From positions 2,790,001-2,854,000 of the forward strand of contig OY101115.1 of assembly GCA_956465555.1 (NCBI GenBank): 64,000 nucleotides of DNA, read 5' to 3'. Both the position numbers and the translations under genes were made by a program. The notes under the pieces are model-generated. The model saw only the letters and a list, made by a program, of their open reading frames with translations. It was not told the origin of the DNA and did no database searches. The DNA is from Nitzschia sp. pyKryTriq1. Taxonomy: Eukaryota; Bacillariophyta; Bacillariophyceae; Bacillariales; Bacillariaceae. Positions 21,401-30,954 of the stretch are shown here, piece by piece. Position 1 is the stretch's first letter. Every line of letters starts with the position of its first letter.

Positions 21401-23664
21401 TTCTTGGAAACAGAGCAAAGGGATCTGATGACTATGCAGATTACTCATACGACACCGACTACTTTCGAGGTCGACAAGAAGCGTGGGGTTCCACCAGTTT
21501 CGAAGCGCGGAAAGCCAATCTTCTCGAGTATGTGGAATTGAGTATACCTGAACTGAACAACTTGATGGACTATCGTGACTCTGTGTATGCTACGGGTGTT
21601 TCGCAGTATTTACCGAGGATAAACAAGCCCTTCAAAGAATTTGGGGCCATTTTCAGACTAGAGGGTGTACTGGTCGATCTAACTGGGCTTCACCGAGAAG
21701 CTTGGACGAAGGTAGCGACCGAGTTCGGTTTCAAGGAGCCACCGACAGAAGAAGTAGCTCGCGCTGCGGTTGTTCGCCCTGACGTAGCCATCCGTGAGGT
21801 TTTCTACTGGACAAATGACGTTTTTGAGGTGCGAAAAATAACATCGAGCTTCCACCGAATCTTCCGGGAGGTTTTCGATGAATGGGCCTCGAGCAATGGA
21901 ATCGCCGAACAATACGCTTCAGAAGAGTCGGAGAAGGGTTCGATGGCGCTGGGAGCGGACGTGATTTCCGAAGCCAAGTCAGTGTCCCCTGCCCCTGTGT
22001 CGACCATCGCTGCCCCGAAAGTGGAGAGCGAACAGAGCAAACTAAAACGCTTTCAGGAAGCTTGGTTGCGCACTGCCAGGGAACTTGAATTACCCCTTCC
22101 CTCCAATGAACAAATCACTCAGTCCACTTTCCTGTCCCCGGGAATCGCAGTTCGAGAAGTGTTCCGCTGGACTTCTGACCAGATGGACATTGATGCTGTA
22201 GTTTCAGTATTCAGCGCTATCCTGAACGGAGAGGCGGACAGAGAGGGCTTAGGGCTGCAACTGGCTGATGAAGATTCGCAGGACGCGCCCAGGGAAAATC
22301 CACTCTTGGAAGCACAATTCAAGGCCTGGTCCAAGGTTGCCGATGGTGGTTCCTTTGACACTCCAACTCCCGAGGAAATACTTGCGGCTGCAGTACTGAA
22401 TGATCCCGAGGTGGTGATTATGAGCGGCTTCGGTTGGACGCAAAGTGCTAGCGAAGCCCGTGGACTAGCAGAGCTCTACAGGGAATATCTCAATGGATTT
22501 CTCAACGGGAAAGCACGGCCTTCTGTCACGGCTCCCCCTGCACCAGTGGTGGAAACCAAAAAACCAGCCAGCACAGTGGTTGGTCCTACTGATGAAGAAA
22601 TCCTCGAGACTCAGATACAAGCGTGGTCTGAAACGGCCGAAAAGCACCACTTCGCAGCGCCTAAAGCTGACCAAATCCAGCTGACAATGAATTTGAGTGC
22701 CAGCGATGCCGTCCGTCGTCTTTTGGGGTGGACCTACAACTTTAATGAAGGACAGATCGATGAAATCACCCAAACTTACTCGGAGGCTTACAAGAAAGCC
22801 TCCGAGAAGTACGTCGAGGCGTATGATCTCGAGATAACGACAATTGCCGCTCCAAAAGTAGAAAACAATCCGGGCAAGCGCCCGAGTGGAGATGAACTTT
22901 TTCAGGCTGTCTTTGATGCCTGGACCAATGTTGCATGGCAATCGGGGTTCTCGCTTCCGGACCAGGATCAAGTTCGATTTGCCATGTCAGTTGGACCAGA
23001 AGAAGCGATTGTCGTTGGCTTTGAGTGGACCAATAGTTATGAAAATGCCACCGCGATCGCGAACAGATATCGCGAGCAGATTGCACTGAAGCGTGAGAAA
23101 TGGATGAAAGCGGGATACACTCTTTCGTACACTTCTTCAGGGATGGACCAAAAGGAGGCTGGTCAACCGATGGTTTCTGTCCGTGCAGGAGTGTCCGACT
23201 GGGTCAAGTCACTCCTCGACGTCGAAATGGCATGCGGAGTGACATCATACCTAGAGCAAGATCAAGTCAATATGCTTCTCCAGTATGCGGGGCTGGCAGA
23301 GCTATTTCCCCGTGATAAGCTCGTTTCCAGCAGCCAGGGTTATGATAGAGATAGCCAACAGATGCTTGGGGTGGCCTTGCGAATAGAACGACGCCCAGAC
23401 CATTGTGTTCTATTTGATTGCAGTCCTGGCGCCAACGGAGCCGCCCACGAAGCAGAAATGAGGAGTGTGTCACTTGTTGGACCGTACCCGAGATACGAAC
23501 TGCTATCAGCGGATACTTCCGCTATTTCTTTCGACGAGTTGACAGCCATGAACATTCGAAGACTCTTCGGTGAACGTGTTTATGACCAACCTATGTTGGA
23601 CATGGTCCAGAATCAGCCGAAGATCACCCGCAAGACAAAAACGGCATTCTGGGACGACGAATAA
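18433..23664 (+). CDS. Large plastid-targeted protein with degenerate HAD fold and five cap-like repeats
   Basis: A single exon of 1743 aa. The signal peptide (MISSRPRWVLATALLVAF) is followed by a plastid-type site (ASSF|QVV). Residues ~40-1050 are mostly charged, coiled-coil-like and disordered, with two related blocks ending SIGPRPxxKK (near 755 and 875). From about 1073 a HAD-like start appears, IFRLEGVLVDLTGLHREAW, resembling the beta-phosphoglucomutase subfamily, but the catalytic DxD is replaced (FRLEG). Five repeats of about 75-105 aa follow, each with an AW..A helix, a Pro, and FxWT or similar (YWTND, RWTSD, GWTQS, GWTYN, EWTNS); they look like copies of the HAD cap. A C-terminal part (LLDVEMACGVTSYL, ELFPRDKLVS, CVLFDCSPGANGAA) matches the rest of the HAD core. 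It is probably a non-catalytic scaffold. Ends in DDE. Confidence 0.72.
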   Translation: MISSRPRWVLATALLVAFEYESASSFQVVPSRVPVVVMTIRRGKGHHLSSSSSSSSRSSGTMRRWSSTNSEDQGANEPESTSNSDSSSSSYEGLYEFLTRRTGEQAGETERRRKRNRILEWMGSSSGSSSSSSSKSSSGSGGGGTNLVRPIRMEDGSVVEDEPPPPTQARFEKLFTGMPTLDDILSRDGDGASSAPPPAGADTSETLSDSKRSPSRAARDDSWFDEEKRKVEAEYEQIIIDTKEQVRRQRLEDPDSMPDNAEGVAESVVRQELDRMLASVKMKRAQEQLQDYEVEKMSELDSRDMKGVTDEVVERMLKEAADEWKRKDAVQAQIDDFTRYANEALTASSSDSSSSVPQPGYDLDTWALERLEEMLETAQNKASEDGAAVTDILEQQIDDLRERIENESKRGSVKPQTMKEWQMYRAIATRLGREKGFDPKLDASLNLAGMDEEIVGKLLDSWRDYIGKEEEIRKRSGLSVGLRMPFDWQRASKNPDEDEIPMRTAPVTSETRTRREMRRDVNIQALQAFEALIQKSDPARAASLQKQLDDLRAELEPLDFVDVEEETPVEEKLGPVDLSDFFAKKDQSNTEARLSSSLYDEERDAIDQVLSSDAESVYQSDAGKQASIPQAPPNTPFFSETVDEMDKTPPPKTAFFDYSYEKGPEQIDIQNTKLGSADDQKLLNMYRKAGARTKEQQDSIREQWEAFQALEKAKRDESGLSDEDASSLMEKANLKYDMSEVMKSDGDFDAEKILSTIGPRPTRKKKINDQTAAEAKEEFSEKRTEAGLDPAQVSESLFRSVSAVGGGRVKEDPQFRVEQKADFEAYLQKEEEMRKSLDSLDENAQKLASESDIPIDDASYAQDVLASIGPRPVFKKAKKQTLDAKELSDRGGVAASDDDDEDDMEEDEDGESGDYDFSASMGLVPDWLQKERATMKKKEGYGDSGPGFAGRNMDEMFDDDQYDHNLRQLHEYEQRRAGKQKQIGIDISDVLGNRAKGSDDYADYSYDTDYFRGRQEAWGSTSFEARKANLLEYVELSIPELNNLMDYRDSVYATGVSQYLPRINKPFKEFGAIFRLEGVLVDLTGLHREAWTKVATEFGFKEPPTEEVARAAVVRPDVAIREVFYWTNDVFEVRKITSSFHRIFREVFDEWASSNGIAEQYASEESEKGSMALGADVISEAKSVSPAPVSTIAAPKVESEQSKLKRFQEAWLRTARELELPLPSNEQITQSTFLSPGIAVREVFRWTSDQMDIDAVVSVFSAILNGEADREGLGLQLADEDSQDAPRENPLLEAQFKAWSKVADGGSFDTPTPEEILAAAVLNDPEVVIMSGFGWTQSASEARGLAELYREYLNGFLNGKARPSVTAPPAPVVETKKPASTVVGPTDEEILETQIQAWSETAEKHHFAAPKADQIQLTMNLSASDAVRRLLGWTYNFNEGQIDEITQTYSEAYKKASEKYVEAYDLEITTIAAPKVENNPGKRPSGDELFQAVFDAWTNVAWQSGFSLPDQDQVRFAMSVGPEEAIVVGFEWTNSYENATAIANRYREQIALKREKWMKAGYTLSYTSSGMDQKEAGQPMVSVRAGVSDWVKSLLDVEMACGVTSYLEQDQVNMLLQYAGLAELFPRDKLVSSSQGYDRDSQQMLGVALRIERRPDHCVLFDCSPGANGAAHEAEMRSVSLVGPYPRYELLSADTSAISFDELTAMNIRRLFGERVYDQPMLDMVQNQPKITRKTKTAFWDDE

Positions 23665-23772
23665 AATGAAGAATAAAAGGAAATGTAAAATAACATCATC
23701 ATCTTTAAACCGTCTGTACATTGTGAAACTATAATCGAGAAAAGAGTGCCATATGTTCAAATTGGCCTTTTT

Positions 23773-24812
23773 TTAAACTCCGCCATTTCGGAAGATGTGT
23801 TGCGAAAACTCTCCAAGGTATCCATCGCGGGCAGCCCAGTAGATTTCTTGCGGTGTAGCCTTCATCGCTTCCATATCCAGCGACGACGACTCGGCACTGG
23901 CGAGCCCCCCGTGTTGAAAGTTGTGCTGGACCATTGTGTTCAGGTATCCTCCTTGGATGGCTTCAAACCACTCCTTCGGGGTGAACGAAACGACGTCACG
24001 TACATAACCTTCTCCGGTGGCCAAGCCTCCATTTCTGAAATAGTGCTCGGTCATTGTATTCAAATAGCCTCCCTTGAGAGCCCACCACCATTCCTGCATC
24101 GTAAACGCGGTCGTTTCTGTGTCGTAATCGAGCGTGGCTAGGCCACCGTGTCGAAAGTAGTGGGAAAGCATATCTGGAAGGTATCCATCACGAACTGCCC
24201 ACCACCATTCTTGGAGAGTAAAAGGAGCCGAATCGATATTTGCGGCAGAGAGTCCAGAGGCTAGCATTGCCATGAGGACAATTGTGAAGGAGACAGCGAC
24301 AAGGTTGGCTCCAGTACCGACAACCCTAAAGCAAGGAGAACATACAACGACGAGGAGATGTCAGACGATGATGATTCTTCAAAGTGAGTGATTGGATTGG
24401 AATAAGGTCTTGAGTCTCAGTGTACGGGCACTTACATTGCTTCCTTCGACTTCAGCTCGATCTTTTGTCGCAACTCGGCCACAATCTCAACGGCAATATC
24501 CACATTCTCGCAAACACTGCCGAGAACATTTCCACTGACGCAGCCGCTCTGGACGCGAAGGACATCGTCCAAGCACCTTCGGGCCTCTTGCAATGAGCAA
24601 GAGTCGGAATGAGCGCAAGCCTCGGCTCGTTTCATGAGAAAACCTTCGTCGAGTTCCTGGTCATTCCAATCCATGGCAATGCCAACCTTCAGAGGTCCCA
24701 CACCAGGAGAAGCAACGGGCGTCGACGCCATCGCTCGTTTCGGGGAGGCGGTGAAGGCATTGACCCCCACTGAGGAGCAGAAAAGAGCAACAGGGAGTAC
24801 TTTGGTTCTCAT
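23773..24812 (-). CDS. Plastid-targeted protein with four W/Y-rich repeats and one membrane helix
   Basis: Exons 24812-24436 and 24325-23773, intron of 110 nt splitting the ATG of Met126, give 309 aa. The preferred start (MRTKVLPVALFCSSVGVNAF|TASP) is a signal peptide with plastid site. Residues ~50-125 form a compact domain with five Cys (CAHSDSCSLQEARRCL, QSGC, VCENVDIAVEIVAEL). A membrane helix follows (about 133-153, LVAVSFTIVLMAMLASG). Then come four repeats of 38-43 aa, starting at residue 161, built on FTxQEWWWAxRDGYLxxMxxHYFRxGGLA; the fourth is the most divergent and ends the protein. I do not know the function. Trp/Tyr/Phe-rich repeats behind a membrane helix suggest a thylakoid or plastid-envelope protein-binding role (inference). 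Confidence 0.75.
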
Positions 24813-25470
24813 GGTGATGCGATAGGAGGAAGAAATGGCAAGAGAAGAAGACGGAGTGGAGTTCCCTGCATGCCTGGTTCTCAAAGAAGAAAAAGAAGAT
24901 CGGGAGTTTAGTGCATACTGCAATACTCGCAGTTAGCACCAGCAAAAACGTCGAAGATTGAAGATGCGAGAGAGAACAATCTCATCATTCTTCGCGTTCT
25001 CTCGACCAATGAAGTATCTTGAAAGTCAGTCGCGAACAATGTCACTTGACAGCAGTCGACAGGCAGATTTTGAGGGCAGGCGCGAAAAACGCCTGCTAAC
25101 AATTTTCATAAAAAGGTGCGTGTGCTTCTTCACCTATCCTTCACGAGGTCTCTATCTGCATCTGCTATACGTACCCCGGTACTGTACAAGTACACACGTA
25201 CTGCACTGTACTTGTACCTGGTACATACAGTACGCTGTACGGTCGTACCGTTACACAGAATGTTCTGGGCGGGTGACGCTTCTGACAGGCCAGCAAACTG
25301 AACACATGAAATCGAAATGCAAACGGCGTCAACGGGTCTATTTTCTTCCATTGTTTTCAATTTTCAAACTATATTGTGTTGTTGTTGATAATAATATGTC
25401 CATCATAAGCTTGCAATGGCCAATACGAATATGACAAGGGAAGAAGCTTAAAAACACAAGAACAGTGAAC
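24813..25470. promoter_or_regulatory. Divergent promoter region with GTAC-word cluster
   Basis: It lies between the W-rich repeat gene (minus) and the carrier gene (plus). A GTAC cluster spans about 25174-25250 (GGTACTGTACAAGTAC, GTACTTGTACCTGGTAC). No gene is seen. Confidence 0.45.
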
Positions 25471-27123
25471 ATGTTTTCTTCTCGCATACTTTATTTATAT
25501 CTTTTATTTTCTTGGTTTCGGATAAGTGGTTCTTTTTCACTCGGCCCAACGTTATTATTTCCAACTACGAGTAGAAATCGGCAGAGCTCGCAATGGAGAC
25601 GGCGCCTGGCAACTCTGCATGTGGTCGGCAATGGAGATGTTGACACGATGGACACTTCTGGGTCAATAGAGACGATGGATGCCTCGTCGGAATCGTCTCC
25701 TTTACCGCCATCCTCGTTCGATGGAGACGGTCCATTGTTGGATGTCACGGAAATAATGGACGGCGAGAATTCGCTACGTTCTTCCAATGACACGAGTACG
25801 TCAGAGCCCTTTTTCGTTACTGTGCTCGAGAAACCAATTGATTATACTGGTACACAAAATATAACCGATGTGGGTGTCACCCGCCGTAAGCTTTTTCAGC
25901 AAGGCGCCTTCATGCTTTTCAGTGGGGCGGCTATCGGTGGAGCCATTCTACACGACCATGAGGTTGTTGTCGAGCCACAAGGCAAACCCAAGGGTGTCGC
26001 TGCTTCTACCAAAAACTCCAATAGCAAAGTCAGTTTGTCAAAGGGATCTGCAAAACAGTCTACAAATACTGCGACCAACGCGGTTAAGAAGATTGCCCCT
26101 GTAAACCTCACCAAGGTGGCAGCGGAAACCAGCATCAACGTAACCATGGATTGCGAACAAGGTTGCGTATCTGTGGATTCGAAGAATTTTACTAAAATCC
26201 AAACCAAGAAGGTACCGACATGGTATCCAGCCTTCTTGATCCCTCCTCCCAAAGTGATTAAGGAGATCTCCAACGCCGAGTTGCTGGCAGCCGCCACTGT
26301 CGCTGGAGCTACTACAGAAATGTTCCGAACATCGCTTCTTTACCCACTTCAAACCGTCAAGACGCGCATTCAAACGGATGTTCATAACTTCACAGCCGAA
26401 CCACCCCGAATAGAAGATAGGTTGGTGAATCTTGGAAAAAATGTCCGAAGACACGTGCAAGAAGGTGATCTCTACGCTGGTATTACTCCGACCTTGCTGA
26501 TATCAGTCCCTGCAACCGGTGTATACTTTGGGGTCCGAGATGTCACAAAGAGAGTTTTGGCCATGATGCCCTTTTTCAACGATGTGCAGATTGTTCTCAC
26601 AGCAGCGCTAATTGGTGATGTGGTTTCCCTGTGCTTCCGAACACCAGCAGATGCATTGGCCTTGCGTCTTCAGGATCAGAATAGAGATGTTGGTGACTGG
26701 GTTGGCGACAGTCTCAAACGCCTTCCCGGGGTCATAATCACTGATCTTCCCTATTTACTCTCGAAGATTCTGTTGGGACGTCAATTTATTCACGGTAGCT
26801 TGAGTATTGACCAGTACGCGGAGTATGCTATTATCAGTGCTGTCGTCGCAGCCTTCCTGACGACTCCTTTTGATGTAGCAAGAACGCGCATCCTTATCGA
26901 TAGTGACGGGGACTCTTCCAATGGGATTGATGGAGGCTCTGGTGAAGGTGTGATTCGAACGATGATTGCCATCACAAAAGAAGGGAGGGGTGGGATTGCC
27001 AATCTCTATGCTGGATGGCTCGAGCGCGTACTTTATCTTGGCATAGGGCGGGCCTGGTTGGAACCATTACAGATTATTGCCTACGTCGGAATCAGGGACA
27101 CAATACTGCTAGAATGGTTCTAG
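25471..27123 (+). CDS. Mitochondrial-carrier-family transporter with plastid-type leader
   Basis: A single exon of 550 aa from ATG 25471 (a GTG two codons earlier is not the start). The leader (FSSRILYLYLLFSWFRISGSFSL) is a signal peptide ending in a Phe-containing site. A Ser/Asp/Thr-rich linker and a hydrophobic patch (FMLFSGAAIGGAIL) come next. The C-terminal half holds three carrier repeats with their signature Px(D/E)xx(K/R) variants: YPLQTVKTRIQ, TPADALALRLQ and TPFDVARTRIL. Matching second helices are present (LYAGITPTLLISVPATGVYFGVRD, NLYAGWLERVLYLGIGRAWLEPL). The family moves small metabolites across organelle inner membranes. Known plastid members carry S-adenosylmethionine, folate or nucleotides; this substrate cannot be told from the sequence. 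The second repeat's charge motif is weak, as in some S-adenosylmethionine carriers. Confidence 0.82.
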   Translation: MFSSRILYLYLLFSWFRISGSFSLGPTLLFPTTSRNRQSSQWRRRLATLHVVGNGDVDTMDTSGSIETMDASSESSPLPPSSFDGDGPLLDVTEIMDGENSLRSSNDTSTSEPFFVTVLEKPIDYTGTQNITDVGVTRRKLFQQGAFMLFSGAAIGGAILHDHEVVVEPQGKPKGVAASTKNSNSKVSLSKGSAKQSTNTATNAVKKIAPVNLTKVAAETSINVTMDCEQGCVSVDSKNFTKIQTKKVPTWYPAFLIPPPKVIKEISNAELLAAATVAGATTEMFRTSLLYPLQTVKTRIQTDVHNFTAEPPRIEDRLVNLGKNVRRHVQEGDLYAGITPTLLISVPATGVYFGVRDVTKRVLAMMPFFNDVQIVLTAALIGDVVSLCFRTPADALALRLQDQNRDVGDWVGDSLKRLPGVIITDLPYLLSKILLGRQFIHGSLSIDQYAEYAIISAVVAAFLTTPFDVARTRILIDSDGDSSNGIDGGSGEGVIRTMIAITKEGRGGIANLYAGWLERVLYLGIGRAWLEPLQIIAYVGIRDTILLEWF

Positions 27124-27525
27124 AGAGAATTTTACTTTCCACCTCTGTTACAAGTAGTTGCTACGACTAGTACTAGTTCTTACTTTTGGTTTTTCCCATA
27201 GAATACTCAAAGTAGTATACTGTAGTACCTGGTAGGGTGTATGTATGGTACTGTACCAAAAGTGGACTGCCGAGGACAGTGAGTTTGCCATTCATTCCAT
27301 CATCACATCAGCGACGCGATCGCGCACACGGTCTGACCATGAACCACATTTTGCTACTTCTTTACGGTTTACGGATTACACGATACACGATATGCATGAA
27401 CGATGAACGATGAAGAACAAGGAACGAGGATGTTTTGTGATTCGTGATGTTCCATTCTTTTTGTTGTGTGCTTCTATATTCTAATTTGACCACCATCTGT
27501 TTTCGAATCCACACTGACTGTTGTA
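27124..27525. other. Intergenic between the carrier gene and DBR1
   Basis: About 400 bp between two plus-strand genes, holding the DBR1 promoter. A small GTAC cluster lies at about 27225-27256. Short near-repeats of ACGATGAACGATGAA type are near 27380-27415. Confidence 0.4.
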
Positions 27526-29481
27526 ATGGGGGATTTCATTCATGTTCCAAGAGAAAGTGGTGGTAGGAATTTCCACCAGGGAGGTCGATGGAACAACCAA
27601 AGCAGGGGACGAGGCCGAGGCCGAGGAGGGCGCGGGCAGGGTAGGGGCCGAGGTAGAGGAGGTCGCTTTCAACACCGGGGCGGAGGAAACCAAGGTGGAA
27701 GACCGCAAAACTACGATGTGTCCAACGATTGGATCGAAAAAGTGGGGGAGCCGTCAGCGACGTCGCTGAATATTGCGGTGGAAGGTTGCTGTCATGGTGA
27801 GCTCGATCTCATCTACGAACGGCTGGATGCTCACGAGAAACAAACAGGTCAAAAAGTAGATTTGCTGATTTGCTGTGGAGACTTTCAGTCTCATCGAAAT
27901 CCAGCAGACTTCCACAGCTCGTCCATACCACCGAAGTATCGGCGGCTGGGGACGTTTCCAAAGTACTACTCTGGAGAAAAAACTGCGCCAATTCTCACAT
28001 TGTTTATCGGAGGAAACCATGAAGCATCACAGCCCCTTCGAGAACTCTATTACGGTGGGTGGGCTGCCCCTAATATATACTATATGGGTGCTGCTGGGGT
28101 TGTACAGTACGGTGGCATTCGCATTGGTGGGATGAGTGGTATTTACAAAAGTCACGACTACAAGATGGGGCACTTTGAACGTCCACCTTTCGACAACTCG
28201 AGTCTTCGCAGCGTCTATCATGTACGGAATGTGGACATTTATCGCATGAAATGTCTTTCAAAATGCGACTCTCGTGTGGATGTGATAGCTTCTCATGACT
28301 GGCCCTTGGGTATCGAGCAGCATGGCAACACAGAGGAGCTCCTCCGCAAGAAGCCTTACTTTCGGGCCGAAGTGGAGAGGAATGACCTTGGTAGTCCCCC
28401 GAGTAGAGAAGTCTTGGATGTTGTGCAACCCAAGTGGTGGTTTGCCGCTCACCTGCATGTTAAGTTTCTGGCAACGGTAAAGCATCAATCTGGCGACAGT
28501 AAGACTGTAGCAGACACAGCCACCATAGCTGCTCAACTTATCCCATCGCAGGTCATGACAAAGGAGGCGAAATCTCCGTCCAAAGCCACGCAGCAGCCAA
28601 TTATTGAGGAATCCTCCAATATGACGAACAGTGACGACCGGGCCGTTGATGATCCGCCTGGAGACACGGCGGCCACGAACGATGACACAAAGAAAACAGA
28701 ATTCCATGGGTTGGAATCCACCTGTAGCGTTGAACCCGACTTGACAGATTTGATGACGAAATTTTTGGCACTGGACAAGTGCTTGCCTCGTCGGCAGTAT
28801 TTGTCAATCTTGCACATCGAACGTGAATCATCATCGAAAGAAGATCTGCGGCTCGAATTCGATCCGGAGTGGTTGGCGATACTGCGCAAAACTCACAAAC
28901 TCAACTGCACAGAACGCAAAAGGGTAGACATACCGGAAGCACTCGAAGAAATCACTAAGGACGAGATACAATGGGTGGTGGACCGGCTGAAGGAAAAGAA
29001 TAGCCAAGACGGCCAAAACGGATTTTTCACCATTCCAACCTGTTTTCAGCCGACAGTACCTCTTTATTCGGATCCTCTCTTTCGGTCCGGTGCCAGATGC
29101 CCCCCTTTGCCTGTTATGGGGAATCCACAAACTGACTATCTTTTGGACCTTCTTGAACTCGACCACATTCTCACGGTACCTTTCGACAGTGCACTTACAC
29201 CAGAAAATATATCTACAAGCTTGGGAGGTTTCCATGGCCATCCTGGCGCAGTAGCAGCAGATGAAAACGAAATTGACATCGACATGGATGAAGGGTCGGG
29301 AGCAGAGGACGAAGCAAAAGAAGCTGACATTGTCGACGAGAATGAAATCGGAATCGACGAGGACGAAGAAGAAGATGGAGATGGAGATACGCCCGAAGAA
29401 TCGGGTGGGGTGGCTCACGTTGATCCGGTCGAGTCCGTTGATGACACGGCACCGACAAAGAAGGCCCGCATAGACGATTGA
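27526..29481 (+). CDS. DBR1: RNA lariat debranching enzyme DBR1
   Basis: A single exon of 651 aa. DBR1 cuts the 2'-5' bond of excised intron lariats, so it serves the spliceosome in this intron-bearing genome. An N-terminal RGG/GRG stretch (about residues 15-55), unusual for the family, probably binds RNA. The metallophosphoesterase core starts LNIAVEGCCHGELD, with the Cys-x-His pair typical of DBR1. It continues with LLICCGDFQSHRN, IGGNHEAS, the lariat-recognition part (YGGWAAPNIYYMG, GGIRIGGMSGIY), ASHDWPLGI and FAAHLHVKF. The DBR1 C-terminal domain follows (FLALDKCLPRRQYL, LEFDPEWLAILR). The last ~90 aa are very acidic and end with a basic KKARIDD. The gene is tail-to-tail with the LYR-ApaG gene, 60 bp between stops. 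Confidence 0.95.
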   Translation: MGDFIHVPRESGGRNFHQGGRWNNQSRGRGRGRGGRGQGRGRGRGGRFQHRGGGNQGGRPQNYDVSNDWIEKVGEPSATSLNIAVEGCCHGELDLIYERLDAHEKQTGQKVDLLICCGDFQSHRNPADFHSSSIPPKYRRLGTFPKYYSGEKTAPILTLFIGGNHEASQPLRELYYGGWAAPNIYYMGAAGVVQYGGIRIGGMSGIYKSHDYKMGHFERPPFDNSSLRSVYHVRNVDIYRMKCLSKCDSRVDVIASHDWPLGIEQHGNTEELLRKKPYFRAEVERNDLGSPPSREVLDVVQPKWWFAAHLHVKFLATVKHQSGDSKTVADTATIAAQLIPSQVMTKEAKSPSKATQQPIIEESSNMTNSDDRAVDDPPGDTAATNDDTKKTEFHGLESTCSVEPDLTDLMTKFLALDKCLPRRQYLSILHIERESSSKEDLRLEFDPEWLAILRKTHKLNCTERKRVDIPEALEEITKDEIQWVVDRLKEKNSQDGQNGFFTIPTCFQPTVPLYSDPLFRSGARCPPLPVMGNPQTDYLLDLLELDHILTVPFDSALTPENISTSLGGFHGHPGAVAADENEIDIDMDEGSGAEDEAKEADIVDENEIGIDEDEEEDGDGDTPEESGGVAHVDPVESVDDTAPTKKARIDD

Positions 29482-29540
29482 TTCCAAAAATGTAGACTAC
29501 GCTGTGGTCGAGTGTGTAACTTAGAAGTTTAACTCATTTT

Positions 29541-30807
29541 TCAATCACGATTGTTTGTGGCCTCCAACGCGAATGGGGCGACCTCGACCTCGAATCTGTC
29601 ACCATCGTTCAATGCCTTAACATGATCTCCTGCCCTGGCTGAATTGGTGTTGCTGGGAACTTTTGCCATGTAGAAGTGCCCCATCATACGACCTTTCGTG
29701 CTAACCAAGTCGGTCCCACTCATATATTCAAAGACTTGGCCCGGGCGTAAAACAGGCAAGTGTCCCACTGGAATTTGGTGTTGAGAAAATCAAAGTGGCA
29801 AGCAAGATTTTAGCAGGCATCGGAGCAACCTATCTTTCGCGACTACAACCGACTTACCTGCCCCAGTCGCTGGCGAGTCCACTTTAACTTTCTCTTTGGA
29901 ATCATCTTCTTTCCCATCTTCAGTAAGTTCCTCTATGCACCAGTACCTACCCAAAAGCTGTACAGCCTGATCCGAAACATTCTCGACACGGATTCGATAT
30001 GCAAACCGAAACTTCTTCTCAAGAATCGCAGCCATTTCTGCGGGAGGAAGAGAAGACACCACTGTTGGCGAAGTGGAACCAATACATCTTTCATTGCAAA
30101 GATAGAGGGGAATGCATATGAGAATACAATTGTAAGCTTTCTCGAACAACGACACAACCCGCTTGGCCGAAATCGTACCGGCTTGTCGCAGTGACTCTGA
30201 CGCCCTCAGTTGTCGAACAGGAGCTGTTGCTCCACATAAGCTGTTGTTCCTGCAACAGTTGTACAGCTCGAATAGCCCACGCACGGAGGTTTGCTGGACT
30301 TGTGACATCTTTGTTATACGAGACACGAAAGGCAGTGCGAATGGCCTCCTGGAGTTGCGGGATGGATGTCCAACAGGTCATGGTAGTCATGGGGGGCAAT
30401 TCAGTTTCATCGGTCTTTCCTACCACCTCGTAGTACCAGTCATCAATCGATGAAGGCTCGCCCATGCTCAAATCACTGGCCTCGTCATTCATGACATAAA
30501 ATAGGCGGAATAGTTCCTGAATCACAGTTGGAGACGGGGGCTTGAAAATAACGTGTCGACCCCAGTCGTTTGCCTTTAAGACAGGCTGAATCAAAATGGG
30601 ATCTTCCAACTTTGCGACAGGGAACGATCGGCATGTACGCTGGAGAATCCGGTATAGTCGGATGCTCGACAATCGATCCTTCTCTTCCGTCGACGATGAA
30701 ACGTCAGGATGTGTGCCCTGTGCGAGGGTGGCGAAACCGCGTATCCTGCCCGTGGAAACCCGACGGGAAATATTTGCAAAGGACGGAATGATAAGTCGAG
30801 CTTGCAT
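29541..30807 (-). CDS. LYR-motif and ApaG-domain fusion protein, likely mitochondrial
   Basis: Exons 30807-30179, 30087-29858 and 29767-29541 give 361 aa. The second junction (GCAG|GTAAGT to CCAG) is secure. The first (CG|GTACGA to GAAAG) has a weak donor but is the only join I found that keeps the ApaG frame. The N-terminus (MQARLIIPSFANISRRVSTGRIRG) is rich in Arg and lacks acids, as in mitochondrial presequences. SIRLYRILQRTCRSFP (LYR at 51-53) has the LYR motif of the Complex1_LYR family, which bind acyl carrier protein and help build Fe-S and respiratory proteins. The C-terminal half is an ApaG (DUF525) domain: EGVRVTATSR, FRFAYRIRVENVSDQAVQLLG, LPVLRPGQVFEYMSGTDL, GRMMGHFYM and FEVEVAPFALEA. 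The two domains in one chain are unusual. Confidence 0.75.
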
Positions 30808-30954
30808 TTTGAAAGGCGCCCTTGGAAAAAAAGTGTGATACTTTGGTTTGGTCGTTATGGTACCAGGTAGTGATGATGTGAAGAAGAGATGTACCACCGT
30901 ACCTGTACCTGTACTTGTACTTGTACATACATGGAAAGATCTTTCTCGATCTCT

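Noticed and set aside
24436-24812. Cys-rich N-terminal domain as CP12
   Set aside because: The CP12 signature and C-terminal Cys loop are missing.
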